Under the pieces are notes generated by a model that was not told the DNA's origin, made no database searches, and saw nothing but the letters and a program-made list of their open reading frames with translations. This document shows, piece after piece, positions 1 to 8,954 of a stretch of DNA of 64,000 nucleotides. The stretch's first letter is position 1; every line of letters starts with the position of its first letter. The stretch lies in the NCBI RefSeq assembly GCF_009870785.1, contig NZ_WTWX01000005.1:62001-126000 (forward strand), written 5' to 3'. This stretch comes from Paenibacillus sp. An7 (GTDB lineage Bacteria > Bacillota > Bacilli > Paenibacillales > Paenibacillaceae). Made by a program: the position numbers and the translations under genes.

Positions 1-338
1 CCAATGGCGGTTGCAATCCCTTTCCCTCCACGAAAACGGAAAAATACGGGCCAGTTATGACCAACAATAGCAGCGACTCCGCACAGCGCTGGAACCCACT
101 GTGAATCACCGCCAAGCCATCTGCCGATCCATACCGCTGCGATCCCTTTTGCAACGTCAAGTACAAGCACAAGAATAGCCGGTCCTTTTCCAAGAACACG
201 TAACGTATTCGTTGCACCTGCATTGCCGCTTCCATGATCCCGTATATCTATGCCTTTTGTTAGTTTACCAAGCAAAAAGCTAAAGCTTACGGAACCTAGA
301 AGATAGCTGATGATTATAGCCATGATAGCATAAATCAC
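1..338 (-). CDS. plsY: Glycerol-3-phosphate acyltransferase PlsY, C-terminus outside window
   Basis: Integral membrane enzyme that transfers an acyl group from acyl-phosphate to glycerol-3-phosphate, the first step of phosphatidic acid synthesis. The visible 112 residues begin with a hydrophobic segment and carry the PlsY signatures GSGNAGATN and, at the edge, FRGGKGIATA. The start is a GTG at 336-338 preceded by GGGGAG; an ATG five codons later is less well placed. It lies 12 bp downstream of der in the same direction. The 3' end runs off the left edge of the window. Confidence 0.93.
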   Translation of the reverse strand, partial: MIYAIMAIIISYLLGSVSFSFLLGKLTKGIDIRDHGSGNAGATNTLRVLGKGPAILVLVLDVAKGIAAVWIGRWLGGDSQWVPALCGVAAIVGHNWPVFFRFRGGKGIATAI

Positions 339-350
339 ATTGTTTCTCCC

Positions 351-1673
351 CTAACCTTCGTCGGACTTACGCCGAGTAAATATACGAATAGGTGTACCTT
401 CAAAATTGAAAGCAGCACGTATTTTATTCTCAAGATAACGCTCGTAAGAGAAGTGCATCAGTTCCGGATCATTTACAAAAACAACAATGGTAGGAGGCTT
501 CACTGCTACTTGTGTTACATAATTAATGCGCAGTCGTCTTCCTTTGTCTGTTGGCGGCGGGTTAATCGCCACTGCATCAGATACTACATCGTTAAGTAAA
601 TGAGTCTGAACACGCATGACATGTTGCTGTGATACATGTTGTACTACAGGAAGCAATTTTTGTAAGCGTTGTTTAGTTTTTGCAGATAGGAATACGATCG
701 GTGCATAGGTCATGAACAAGAAATGATCCCGAATGTTCTTTTCAAATTCACGCATGGTTTTGTCGTCTTTATCTACAACATCCCATTTGTTCACGACGAA
801 TAAAGAAGCTTTACCTGCTTCATAAGCATAACCAGCAATATGCTTGTCCTGATCAATGATTCCCTCTTCGCCATTAATCACAATCAGTACAACATCAGCA
901 CGTTCAATCGCACGCATTGCACGCATTACGCTGTATTTCTCGGTAGTTTCATATACCTTGCCGCGTTTTCTCATACCTGCCGTGTCAATAAGAACATAAC
1001 GCTGGCCATCTTTTTCGAATGGAGTATCAATCGCATCCCTTGTTGTTCCGGCTATATCACTTACGATAACGCGTTCTTCCCCAAGGATTGCATTGACTAG
1101 CGATGATTTCCCTACATTTGGTCGTCCGATGAGAGCAACTCTTATTACATCCTCATCATACCCATCTTCCTCGAGCTCAGGGAGGTTACTAGCAATCGCA
1201 TCAAGCAAGTCACCAATACCCGTACCATGACTTCCGGAGATACCAATCGGATCACCAAAACCAAAAGAATAGAATTCATAAATGAGGTCGCTTCGACCCA
1301 TATTGTCTACTTTATTAACTGCAACGATGATCGGTTTACCGGATCGATACAGTATTTGAGCCACTTCTTCATCAGCTTGCGTAACGCCTGTCTTCGCATC
1401 ACACATAAATACGATGACATCAGCTTCTTCAATAGCGAGTTCTGCTTGCATACGGATGGATCTCAAAATGATATCTTCACCATCAATTTCGATTCCTCCC
1501 GTATCAATAATACTGAAAGGTTTGCCGTTCCATTCCGCCACACCATACAAACGGTCACGCGTAATTCCTGGTTTATCTTCCACAATGGCCAACCGATCGC
1601 CGATGATCCGGTTAAAAATTGTTGATTTTCCTACATTCGGACGTCCGACTATAGCCACAACGGGTCTTGCCAT
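351..1673 (-). CDS. der: Ribosome biogenesis GTPase Der (EngA)
   Basis: Essential GTPase with tandem G domains that acts in 50S subunit maturation. Both P-loops are visible (GRPNVGKS near residue 10 and again near 184), with two DTAG/DTGG switch motifs, two NKxD motifs (NKVD, NKWD) and a C-terminal KH-like domain. The start chosen is the ATG of MARPVV, 8 nt after AGGAGG; an in-frame extension of seven codons upstream would contain that ribosome binding site. Length of 440 aa is normal. It follows the S1-like gene after a strong terminator and runs on into plsY. Confidence 0.96.
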   Translation of the reverse strand: MARPVVAIVGRPNVGKSTIFNRIIGDRLAIVEDKPGITRDRLYGVAEWNGKPFSIIDTGGIEIDGEDIILRSIRMQAELAIEEADVIVFMCDAKTGVTQADEEVAQILYRSGKPIIVAVNKVDNMGRSDLIYEFYSFGFGDPIGISGSHGTGIGDLLDAIASNLPELEEDGYDEDVIRVALIGRPNVGKSSLVNAILGEERVIVSDIAGTTRDAIDTPFEKDGQRYVLIDTAGMRKRGKVYETTEKYSVMRAMRAIERADVVLIVINGEEGIIDQDKHIAGYAYEAGKASLFVVNKWDVVDKDDKTMREFEKNIRDHFLFMTYAPIVFLSAKTKQRLQKLLPVVQHVSQQHVMRVQTHLLNDVVSDAVAINPPPTDKGRRLRINYVTQVAVKPPTIVVFVNDPELMHFSYERYLENKIRAAFNFEGTPIRIFTRRKSDEG

Positions 1674-1753
1674 AAAATACACTCCTCCTGTCACTTCTTA
1701 CGCTTCATCATAGCAAAAAAAAGATAATTAAGCTAATGCTTTCCTTATCCAAA

Positions 1754-1818
1754 AAACAGGTTCTAACAACAATCGGCGAACCCCGAAGGATCCGCCAATC
1801 GTGATTAGCAACCTGTTT
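1754..1818 (-). terminator. Rho-independent terminator after the S1-like gene
   Basis: Long hairpin with outer arms AAACAGGTT/AACCTGTTT and inner arms matching around GATTGGCG/CGCCGATT, followed in the gene direction by a run of six T. It separates the S1-like gene from der. Confidence 0.85.
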
Positions 1819-1855
1819 GTGTTGCCTGTATGAAGATAAGCTTAACGCGACTTCA

Positions 1856-3085
1856 TTATTTAAATTTACTTAATTTATCACCGAAAAGGTCGCCCAGTGT
1901 AACGCTGAGTCCTTCGTTGCTCAAAGAAACGTTAGGGTTGTTAACCACTTCACGTGGAGCATTTGATTTTCTGGATTTTTCAGCACGCGGCGCTGCATCA
2001 GCAGGAGCTTCTTCTGTTTCTTTGATGCTCAGGCTTGCACGTTGCTCAGCAGGGTTCAGTTCAAGAACTTTCACTTGAACTTCTTGTCCTTCTTTCAGTA
2101 CTTCATGCGGAGTACCGATGTGTTTGTGAGAAATCTGGGAAATGTGAACCAGACCTTCTACACCTGGTGCGATTTCTACGAAAGCACCAAACTGAACTAG
2201 ACGTTTTACAGTACCTGTTACGATATCGCCTGTTTTGAACTGATCTGCAGCCGTTTCCCAAGGACCTGGTTGTGCTGCTTTAATACTAAGGCTGATTTTT
2301 CCTTTTTCAGGATCAACTTTCAGTACTTTAACATTCACTTTTTCGCCTTCGGAAAGAACATCAGATGGTTTATCCACATGGCTCCAAGCAATCTCGGAAA
2401 CGTGAACAAGACCGTCAACGCCGCCTACATCTACGAAAGCTCCAAATTGAGTCAGGCGCTGTACAGTACCTTCAATTTGTTGTCCTTCTGTAAGTTCAGC
2501 AATCACTTTTTGTTTGTTAACTTCGTGTTCTGCATCCAGAACATCTTTTTGGGAAAGGATTACTTTGTTAGCTTCACGATCAAGTTCTTTTACAACAACG
2601 CGAAGTGTTTTTCCTTTGTAATCACTGAAATCTTCCACAAAATGACGCTCAACCATAGAAGCAGGGATGAATCCGCGTACGCCAACGTCAGCAACTACGC
2701 CGCCTTTAACGACATCGGATACAACAACTTCAAATACTTCACCAGACTCTTGCTTTTTAGCAAGATCTTCCCAAGCATTTTCGCTGTCGATTGCACGTTT
2801 GGAAAGAACGAGTTTTTCTTTCTCGTCATCGATGCTAACTACTTTGCATTCCACTTCTTGGCCAACTTCTACTGCTTCGCTGATATTATCCACTTGTACA
2901 GAGGAAAGTTCGCGAACTGGAATCACACCGTCATATTTATATCCAATACTTACATAAGCTTGGTTATCTTCCAATTTGACAATGGTTCCTTTTACAGTAT
3001 CGCCTTTTTTTAATGATACGAATGAATCCAATTCATCTTGGGTTGCTGCTTCTGTTACTTCTTGATTTTTAGTTTCTTCCGACAT
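1856..3085 (-). CDS. ypfD: 30S ribosomal protein S1-like protein with four S1 domains (YpfD type)
   Basis: Cytoplasmic RNA-binding protein. Four consecutive S1/OB folds can be read at about residues 20-95, 105-175, 190-260 and 275-345, with typical openings (KGDTVKGTIVKL, EGQQIEGTVQRL, TGDIVTGTVKRL) and closing VSEI/ISQI strands. At 409 aa it is the short Gram-positive form, not the six-domain S1 of Proteobacteria. The start is the ATG of MSEETK, 9 nt after GAGGAGGG; an upstream in-frame extension (MRRVLI) is discarded. In Firmicutes this protein is usually dispensable and its role in initiation is unsettled. It lies in the plsC-cmk cluster as in B. subtilis. Confidence 0.9.
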   Translation of the reverse strand: MSEETKNQEVTEAATQDELDSFVSLKKGDTVKGTIVKLEDNQAYVSIGYKYDGVIPVRELSSVQVDNISEAVEVGQEVECKVVSIDDEKEKLVLSKRAIDSENAWEDLAKKQESGEVFEVVVSDVVKGGVVADVGVRGFIPASMVERHFVEDFSDYKGKTLRVVVKELDREANKVILSQKDVLDAEHEVNKQKVIAELTEGQQIEGTVQRLTQFGAFVDVGGVDGLVHVSEIAWSHVDKPSDVLSEGEKVNVKVLKVDPEKGKISLSIKAAQPGPWETAADQFKTGDIVTGTVKRLVQFGAFVEIAPGVEGLVHISQISHKHIGTPHEVLKEGQEVQVKVLELNPAEQRASLSIKETEEAPADAAPRAEKSRKSNAPREVVNNPNVSLSNEGLSVTLGDLFGDKLSKFK

Positions 3086-3202
3086 AATCAATACCCTCCT
3101 CAATTCAAAAACCCCATTTATTTAAACCTGCCGTAGCAGAGTTCAAAACATAACCTGGTAATGCTTAGCTTACCATAAAATATGATGTGTCATTCATTGG
3201 CT

Positions 3203-3793
3203 TTATGGCTTCGATGGTACACCAGTCTTAGCCATTTCATCAATTTTAGACATAATTTTTTCCGTTGCCCGTTCAAGTGACTCTCCTGTAGGATCATCTC
3301 TGAACTCATCTAGATCAACGGGTTCACCGTAAACAATTTTCATTTTTCTGAAAGGTTTGTATTCACCGATTACAGCAGCAGGTACTACAGCAGCTCCGCT
3401 TCGCAGTGCGAAACTAGCAGCTCCCTTTTTTCCCATACCACCATCATTATGACGACTTCCTTGCGGGAAAATCCCCAAGACTTCTCCACCCCGAAGGATG
3501 TTAAGCGCTGTTTTAATGGAATCCTTACTCACACCGCCCCGTTTCACAGGGAATGCTCCAAGTTCTTTTAAGATTGGACCGAGCACCGGAACTTCAAACA
3601 ATTCACTTTTTGCCATAAATCGGATCTTGCGGTGAATCTTAATTCCAAGAGTTGGCGGGTCAAAGTTACTAATGTGATTACAACACAATACCACGCCGCC
3701 TTCGCGGGGAATATTCTCTCTCCCGGTGGCCTCTAAACGAAATAGAACAGTGTAAATTACGTTTAACAGAAACCGACCAATTGAATAAATCAT
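3203..3793 (-). CDS. plsC: 1-acyl-sn-glycerol-3-phosphate acyltransferase
   Basis: Acylates lysophosphatidic acid to phosphatidic acid at the cytoplasmic membrane, the step after PlsY. It has the catalytic HxxxxD motif (NHISNFD, near residue 39) and a motif III that reads FPQGSR instead of the commoner FPEGTR, a Glu-to-Gln change. A hydrophobic N-terminal segment probably anchors the protein. The 196 aa length suits the family. It overlaps the end of cmk by 4 bp, so the two are translationally coupled. Confidence 0.9.
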   Translation of the reverse strand: MIYSIGRFLLNVIYTVLFRLEATGRENIPREGGVVLCCNHISNFDPPTLGIKIHRKIRFMAKSELFEVPVLGPILKELGAFPVKRGGVSKDSIKTALNILRGGEVLGIFPQGSRHNDGGMGKKGAASFALRSGAAVVPAAVIGEYKPFRKMKIVYGEPVDLDEFRDDPTGESLERATEKIMSKIDEMAKTGVPSKP

Positions 3794-4494
3794 AATCCAA
3801 CCTCTCCCCTGACTTCCATACAGCGCGTTACAATGTGTTCAACAACCTCATCAATACTCATTAATGTGGTATCAAGAACGAAGGCATCTTCTGCTTGACG
3901 CAGCGGCGAAACTTCACGTTCCTGATCCAGCTTGTCCCGAGCCGCAATCTCTCTTTCGAGCTGGTCCAGTGTTACCTCTTCCATCTTATCGAGTTCCTTG
4001 AACCTACGAAGTGCACGTTCCCTAACGCTTGCGGTCATAAAAATTTTCACTTCTGCATCGGGTAAAACCGTCGTTCCGATGTCCCTTCCATCCATAACAA
4101 CGCCCTTGCGAAGTGCCATTTTTCTCTGCATCTCAACAAGGTGATGACGCAAATCTTCGATTTGCGAATATAAGGATACAACTCCAGTAACTTCTCTCGA
4201 ACGGATCGGCCCTGATACTTCTTCCCCATTAAGGAATACCTTCTGCCCGCCTTCCGCTGGTATAAGTTCAATATCCAGTTTTCTAACGTGTGCAAGTACG
4301 GTATCTACCTCTTCTGGTTTAATCTCATGGCGAAGCATATAATAGGTTACAGCACGATACATAGCGCCTGTATCCACGTACACATAAGACAGTTTGCTCG
4401 CCACGCGTCTAGCAACGGTACTTTTCCCAGCTCCTGCGGGACCGTCAATAGCCACGTTCAGTTTCCCGTTCTCTGCTGTATTCTGGCTTGTCAA
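3790..4494 (-). CDS. cmk: Cytidylate kinase
   Basis: Phosphorylates CMP and dCMP using ATP. The P-loop is GPAGAGKST, followed by the YVDTGAMYRA nucleoside-binding region and MDGRDIGT. The start needs care: the longest reading frame starts at a TTG immediately followed by AGGAGG, which is plainly the ribosome binding site itself. I therefore place the start at the TTG at 4492-4494, 9 nt after AGGAGG, giving 234 aa. A promoter and a hairpin lie just upstream (4527-4585). The end overlaps plsC by 4 bp. Confidence 0.92.
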   Translation of the reverse strand: MTSQNTAENGKLNVAIDGPAGAGKSTVARRVASKLSYVYVDTGAMYRAVTYYMLRHEIKPEEVDTVLAHVRKLDIELIPAEGGQKVFLNGEEVSGPIRSREVTGVVSLYSQIEDLRHHLVEMQRKMALRKGVVMDGRDIGTTVLPDAEVKIFMTASVRERALRRFKELDKMEEVTLDQLEREIAARDKLDQEREVSPLRQAEDAFVLDTTLMSIDEVVEHIVTRCMEVRGEVGL

Positions 4495-4526
4495 CGGGGC
4501 ATTCCTCCTCAAACTTAAGCCTCAAG

Positions 4527-4547
4527 AAAAAAGCAGGCATTGCCTGC
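4527..4547 (-). terminator. Hairpin with T-run between the ypfB-like gene and cmk
   Basis: GCAGGC/GCCTGC arms around a 3-nt loop, followed by TTTTTT in the gene direction. It should end transcription from the ypfB-like gene, but it lies only about 10-30 nt downstream of the cmk promoter. Confidence 0.75.
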
Positions 4548-4556
4548 GACGAGAAA

Positions 4557-4585
4557 ATTATACCACACAACCAACAGTGATGCAA
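4557..4585 (-). promoter_or_regulatory. Predicted SigA promoter for cmk with extended -10
   Basis: In the gene direction, TTGCAT, a 17-bp spacer, then TATAAT preceded by TGG, giving an extended -10 element. Transcription would begin close to 4550, immediately before the hairpin at 4527-4547. Confidence 0.7.
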
Positions 4586-4591
4586 AAATGG

Positions 4592-4825
4592 TCACTCTTT
4601 ATTAAGCATATTGGGTAGTTGGAAAGAAGCAGGCAAGGGGGTTCCCTCAAGCCGAAACACTGCTGACATATAGGGTGCTGTGAATCTGTTATGCAGCAAA
4701 ATTTGAAAAACGATCAGTAACAGAAGAAGACATAGCAGCAGTGTCTTTAACTTACGTTCAACCTGCGTACTGAATTTGATAAATAAAGCTTCATATCTGC
4801 GGACTTCATCACCAGGCTGCTTCAT
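4592..4825 (-). CDS. Small single-TM protein, YpfB/DUF5359-like
   Basis: A 77-residue protein with a basic, amphipathic N-terminal third, one hydrophobic segment (LLLCLLLLLIVFQILL) and a short extracytoplasmic tail. The function is unknown. Its position between ypfA and cmk matches the B. subtilis ypfB gene, and the topology fits the DUF5359 group; the family call rests mainly on synteny. The start is the ATG of MKQPGD, 8 nt after AGGAG. Two ATGs further upstream have no useful spacing to a ribosome binding site. Confidence 0.65.
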   Translation of the reverse strand: MKQPGDEVRRYEALFIKFSTQVERKLKTLLLCLLLLLIVFQILLHNRFTAPYMSAVFRLEGTPLPASFQLPNMLNKE

Positions 4826-4913
4826 TCCCATCTCTCCTGCAGAACAATTTTGTTCATTGTGCCCTGAGAAATAATGATTCATTCACTCCATGAATATATC
4901 GTTATGAATTTAT

Positions 4914-5570
4914 TTATCTACCTCTAAAATCAAGTTGACGCTCAAAACAGTACTTTATTATTTTTTGACGTTCCATGTCAGAGATTTGTGTAAATTCAAG
5001 CATGGCTTTCTGCCGGCCACTTTCGAGGGTAATGCTCCGTACCACGATGCCCTCAAAAGGAACATGTTCGAGCTCTCCGTTCTTATAAGGAAGCAACAGC
5101 CAACAAGAAAGGATCTGCCCTTCCTTAACTTCATGTTTGGAATTCCCTACAAAAGAAATGCCTCCTCCGCCTACATCATCGGTATAGGTTAAAAACCGGG
5201 TAAAATCATGTTTGAACTTAACAGCCAGTTCTAACTCGGACTGGACTCTTAAAAAATTACGCCGCTGCACTTGAAAAATTTCTTCTGCAGTCGGCTTACG
5301 AAACTTCACCATTCTTATTACATCTTCTTTGAAACCAGTCACGTATGTATTGAAGTAATGCTTTACTCCACCTTCTGTTAGAAAGTAAACCGACAGCTCA
5401 TCACCCATATGAAGTTTTTTCAGCTGTCCGCTACCCTCTCGAATCGGAACTTCCATATAAATATCATCTTCATCTGTTTCGGCAATTCTTGAACGGTATT
5501 CGTAATTCGCTTCTTTCTCACCTTCTGAGGGTAACTGGATGAACAACACATCATTTACTTTCGGATACAA
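4914..5570 (-). CDS. ypfA: PilZ-domain c-di-GMP receptor, YpfA/YcgR-like flagellar brake
   Basis: The N-terminal YcgR-like beta domain (residues 1-95) is followed by a PilZ domain. The c-di-GMP site is represented by RRNFLR near residue 105 and by DVGGGG near residue 138, where the usual D/NxSxxG has Gly instead of Ser. In B. subtilis the homologue (DgrA/YpfA) slows motility when c-di-GMP is bound. The start is a TTG at 5568-5570, 10 nt after GGGAG; no other in-frame start keeps the N-terminal domain. It follows ypeB after a terminator. Confidence 0.85.
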   Translation of the reverse strand: MYPKVNDVLFIQLPSEGEKEANYEYRSRIAETDEDDIYMEVPIREGSGQLKKLHMGDELSVYFLTEGGVKHYFNTYVTGFKEDVIRMVKFRKPTAEEIFQVQRRNFLRVQSELELAVKFKHDFTRFLTYTDDVGGGGISFVGNSKHEVKEGQILSCWLLLPYKNGELEHVPFEGIVVRSITLESGRQKAMLEFTQISDMERQKIIKYCFERQLDFRGR

Positions 5571-5662
5571 ACCTCATTCACTCCCTGTCTATAGTCGCAC
5601 ATTCATGAATTATAACAGGAATATTATACCATGCGTTCTTGGAATTACATTCAGAAAAATGC

Positions 5663-5693
5663 AAAAAAAAGCTTCCCCAAAGGAGAAGCTTTC
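5663..5693 (-). terminator. Rho-independent terminator after ypeB
   Basis: AAAGCTTC/GAAGCTTT arms with a short loop, followed in the gene direction by eight T residues. Confidence 0.88.
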
Positions 5694-5696
5694 CAT

Positions 5697-7052
5697 CTAC
5701 ATTTTAGAACCTGCGGTTGGAGCAGGGATTTCTTCCACTGCTTCTTCAACACCTGTCTCTGTATTAATGTATATACGGTACATCGTATCGTTTATTTTTC
5801 CACCAAATTGATAGCAGAGCACTTCTTCATTATACTCATTTTTAATTAACGCTTTACGCGTAAAGGATACTTTAAAGTCAGGATTTAGCTGCGCTCGCGC
5901 ATCCTTCAGCTTAATTTTTGGCTCTGCAAATTTACGATCATCCTTATGTTCGTTAAGGAAATCCGATGCTTGGATCCCAATAACCTCTCCGTTATCCAGA
6001 CCTACACGTACCGTGATTTTTTCAGGATAAACGAGCACATCATCATGTTCTCTTACATAAGTGAAGTTACCTAGATTGTCATATTCATTGTAAGCAACAG
6101 CTTTCATATCACGATATCCTTTGTGCTCAAGGAAACGATCGGCTTTAGACATTGCTGTATCCCGATTCACTTGTTTTGGACCTACTTCTCTTTCATCATT
6201 ATATGAAATTAGCAGGCCGCCATCCACAGTAAAATCCATACGAATCAAATGACCATCTGGTGCAGTAAGGCTTGCGGTGTAGGACCTGTAATCTGTTCCT
6301 TTCCCGTTCTGAATCACCTGAATAGCGGGACTGTCTATATCTGTGAACTTTTGAGCTTTTCGTTTAATGTCTTCCGCTGTAACGGGTACTCCGCCTAATT
6401 TACGCACAGTACGATGCTCATAAAGACTCGAAACGGATGGTCCCCAATCCATAGGTGGATAGTTACCAACTTTTTGATCCACAGCTCGAAGACCATCTAC
6501 TATTACATTTTGCTGTTGCTTATTCCCTTGCGCGTTGATAACAGCCTCTGCGTCACCCCACTTCAGGTTATCAGAGAGTACAGATAATTGTACTTGGTCC
6601 AAATCTTTGTTAATCTCAGCTGAGTTTTTGTACAAAGTTCTAAGATTCTCTTTTTCTTGAGCTGTTAACGGCTTCTCACGAAGATCTCTTAACGAAGTTT
6701 GATACGCAAATTTAGATATGCGAGATAGAAGCTCTTCTGTTTTGTTAACGGGAAGCGATGTGAGTGGAAGCTGATTAAGTTCACTCTGTGCTTGACTCGC
6801 GAGCATCCATACATTCATAAGCCCCTTTTTATGCATGCCATCTGATGTGCTGCTAACCGCAAGCGTATTTCCTAGTTCCGAATGAATCCGGTCCATGTGG
6901 TACGAGAGATCATGAAATAAACGTTGATATTGATTTTCCGACTTCAAAGCAACTGCATTACGTTGTTGATATTGTTGATACCCCCAGATCAAAGAACCAA
7001 TGAGCAGTATTGATACAATTGGGAATAACACCGAACTTAACCTTTTATACAT
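5697..7052 (-). CDS. ypeB: Germination protein YpeB
   Basis: Spore protein needed for assembly and stability of the cortex-lytic enzyme SleB. The 451-aa protein has an N-terminal signal/anchor (residues 6-25), a long helical region, then repeated PepSY-like modules in the C-terminal half (for example around IRMDFTVDGG and KITVRVGLDN). In B. subtilis sleB sits immediately upstream in the same operon. Here sleB is absent from that place: upstream are a 49-residue Cys-rich ORF and then prsW. SleB, if present, must be encoded elsewhere. Confidence 0.92.
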   Translation of the reverse strand: MYKRLSSVLFPIVSILLIGSLIWGYQQYQQRNAVALKSENQYQRLFHDLSYHMDRIHSELGNTLAVSSTSDGMHKKGLMNVWMLASQAQSELNQLPLTSLPVNKTEELLSRISKFAYQTSLRDLREKPLTAQEKENLRTLYKNSAEINKDLDQVQLSVLSDNLKWGDAEAVINAQGNKQQQNVIVDGLRAVDQKVGNYPPMDWGPSVSSLYEHRTVRKLGGVPVTAEDIKRKAQKFTDIDSPAIQVIQNGKGTDYRSYTASLTAPDGHLIRMDFTVDGGLLISYNDEREVGPKQVNRDTAMSKADRFLEHKGYRDMKAVAYNEYDNLGNFTYVREHDDVLVYPEKITVRVGLDNGEVIGIQASDFLNEHKDDRKFAEPKIKLKDARAQLNPDFKVSFTRKALIKNEYNEEVLCYQFGGKINDTMYRIYINTETGVEEAVEEIPAPTAGSKM

Positions 7053-7132
7053 CTTATATTGCTCCTTTCTTCAGGTACGATGACCTTATTGTGACAAGAA
7101 GAAAGGAAGGTTATGCATGGATGATCTTAAAA

Positions 7133-7282
7133 TTAGAAGCTTTCTTCCTCAATATCAAACATGTCCCTATTATCACAGACACACTGTTTGAATCCAGTTT
7201 CAATTCTTCCCCGTTCTTTTTTACCTCGTAAGACAAACCTTTCACCGCATTGCTTGCAGTGAATCTTCACTTTTACTCTCAT
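7133..7282 (-). CDS. 49-aa Cys-rich small protein, putative zinc ribbon
   Basis: Short ORF from an ATG at 7282 with GAAGG 8 nt upstream. The product has CKQC near residues 9-12 and CVC at residues 34-36, separated by a basic stretch (RGKKERGR), and an acidic C-terminus. Paired cysteines at this spacing suggest a metal-binding knuckle. It lies between the prsW terminator (upstream) and ypeB (downstream), where sleB is found in Bacillus. I do not recognise a family. A real gene is likely because of the ribosome binding site, cysteine pattern and placement, but this is unproven. Confidence 0.6.
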   Translation of the reverse strand: MRVKVKIHCKQCGERFVLRGKKERGRIETGFKQCVCDNRDMFDIEEESF

Positions 7283-7324
7283 GATTTAAACCTTCACTCC
7301 TTGGCTGAATTTGGAAGTAAACAC

Positions 7325-7380
7325 AAAAAAAACACTTGTCCCTAAAATAGACAGAAAAACTGTCAACTAGAAACAAGTGT
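7325..7380 (-). terminator. Rho-independent terminator after prsW
   Basis: ACACTTGT/ACAAGTGT outer arms with an inner GACAG/CTGTC hairpin, then seven T in the gene direction. Confidence 0.85.
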
Positions 7381-7391
7381 ATCCAAATCAA

Positions 7392-8096
7392 TTACAGGTT
7401 AACCTCTTCCTCACGTTTCACGAATCGAAATGGTGAACGATTATTAGCACGGTATACTTTCCCCATACCTCCATACCAAAGGATGAGCATAACAGGGACG
7501 ATAAACCAATACCAAGCCTGTTCTACTCCGAGAATCAGATCGTAAAGTCCGTGCCAGAAAATCGGAAGAAGAATCGACATAACAAGAAACTTACGTTGCA
7601 AGTTCTTTTTGTCGCTAAATTTTGCCCTGCCCATATAATATCCCATAATAACACCAAACATCGCATGTCCCGAAACAGGGAGTAATGCTCTATAAAGCAT
7701 GAAACTCATTGAAGCATTTCCAGCCCATGCATACAGCAAATTTTCCACTGTGGCGAAACCTAGTGAGATGGCTACCGCATATAATATTCCGTCATATGGC
7801 TCATCAAATTCAGTGTGATGATAAATAACGAAAAATAAAACAAGCCATTTGAGTATTTCCTCAATCCCAGCAGAAACAACAGATGCATGCAAAAACGGAT
7901 GATTTCCGAAATCACCGAGAAAAAGCATTAACCCTCGCTGCAGGAACATAATGGGAAATACGATAAGGAGTCCGAAAAAAAACATTCGAATAACCATATG
8001 GAGAGGTTCGGCATCGTAACGGTCTTTAAGATAAAAATACGTAAGCAGGGAAAGTCCCGGCGCAATTGCTGCCGTCAAGACCGAAAACAAAAGCAC
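7392..8096 (-). CDS. prsW: Intramembrane glutamic protease PrsW
   Basis: Polytopic membrane protease of the PrsW family; in B. subtilis it makes the site-1 cut in anti-sigma factor RsiW. About seven hydrophobic segments are visible. Conserved motifs are AGIEEILKW (glutamates of the active site), the FATVENLLY region and HGLYDLIL. The longest frame begins with a TTG that overlaps GGAGGG; the better start is the GTG at 8094-8096, 8 nt after GGAGG, giving 234 aa and matching the usual N-terminus. It lies between mecA and the ypeB region. Confidence 0.9.
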   Translation of the reverse strand: MLLFSVLTAAIAPGLSLLTYFYLKDRYDAEPLHMVIRMFFFGLLIVFPIMFLQRGLMLFLGDFGNHPFLHASVVSAGIEEILKWLVLFFVIYHHTEFDEPYDGILYAVAISLGFATVENLLYAWAGNASMSFMLYRALLPVSGHAMFGVIMGYYMGRAKFSDKKNLQRKFLVMSILLPIFWHGLYDLILGVEQAWYWFIVPVMLILWYGGMGKVYRANNRSPFRFVKREEEVNL

Positions 8097-8143
8097 CGAA
8101 CATCCCTCCAAGATAATGGTTTCACATACTTACTCATCAAAAT

Positions 8144-8761
8144 TTAAGAATCATGACGTTTGAAGTGTTCACAAATCGTTCCGATTGCATTTTCTGGCAT
8201 AACGAGCTTGCCATATTCTCCGAGTACGGCTGAGGTAACCGAACTTCCCTCGCCAAATTCAGCAAGAAGGGCAATAAGCGCTCCGTGCTGTTCCGTGTCG
8301 ACTTCGTCCGGTTCAAGATGCAAGAACCATTTGTCCTTATAATGATACAAACGTCCAGCTTCCGTTACTTTTGCTTTTAGCATGTGAGCTGCCTCAATCA
8401 ATACTTCAAAATCCTTAAATACATACATCACAGAATCACTCTGCTCGAGTGTTACTTCCATTTCGTATATTTCGTCTGCTATATCATCTTCGTGTAATGC
8501 ACCATATCGTTCACGATCATATTTGCCTCTTGTGACAATAACGACCATTCCTTGAGCTGGTAACGCGAAGACCTCAACGGCCAAAGGGCCAGTAGCATCA
8601 AATCCAAGTTCGCTGTAGGCCTGGTCCATCATTTCCGTAAACAGTTCATGAACTTTTGGTTCTTCCTGCCACATATCTTCCTTCTGGATACCACGCTCGC
8701 TTAAATCATCAAAAGTCAGGAAAATCCGTATCTTGTCATTGCTTAAGCGTTCTATTTTCAT
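8144..8761 (-). CDS. mecA: MecA/YpbH family adaptor protein for ClpC
   Basis: Adaptor that presents substrates (for example ComK) to ClpCP. The 205-aa protein starts MKIERLSNDKIRIFLT, typical of the family's N-terminal substrate-binding domain, has an acidic linker around residues 105-120, and a C-terminal ClpC-binding domain. The neighbourhood (prsW, ypeB) matches B. subtilis ypbH, the MecA paralogue, rather than mecA itself. The family call is safe but the paralogue is not. The start is an ATG preceded by GGGGAGATC. Confidence 0.85.
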   Translation of the reverse strand: MKIERLSNDKIRIFLTFDDLSERGIQKEDMWQEEPKVHELFTEMMDQAYSELGFDATGPLAVEVFALPAQGMVVIVTRGKYDRERYGALHEDDIADEIYEMEVTLEQSDSVMYVFKDFEVLIEAAHMLKAKVTEAGRLYHYKDKWFLHLEPDEVDTEQHGALIALLAEFGEGSSVTSAVLGEYGKLVMPENAIGTICEHFKRHDS

Positions 8762-8888
8762 ACAGGATCTCCCCTTTATTAAGCATGTGTTATAAACAGA
8801 TTATGTTCTATTCTGTGAGTATGTGCTCAAAATGGATTATGTAAGTATGTTATCATTTTATACCCACAAATGCACGTAATAAAAACGA

Positions 8889-8934
8889 TAAAAAAAGAAT
8901 CATTTACAGTCCAATAAGGATCTGCAATGATTCT
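8889..8934 (-). terminator. Rho-independent terminator
   Basis: AGAATCATT/AATGATTCT arms followed in the gene direction by TTTTTTT. It ends the 119-aa gene at 8955. Confidence 0.85.
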
Positions 8935-8954
8935 TTCCTCAAATCCTTATTTCT

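Noticed and set aside
3790-4512. Longer cmk start at TTG 4510-4512
   Set aside because: The codons after it are AGG AGG, the ribosome binding site of the true start.
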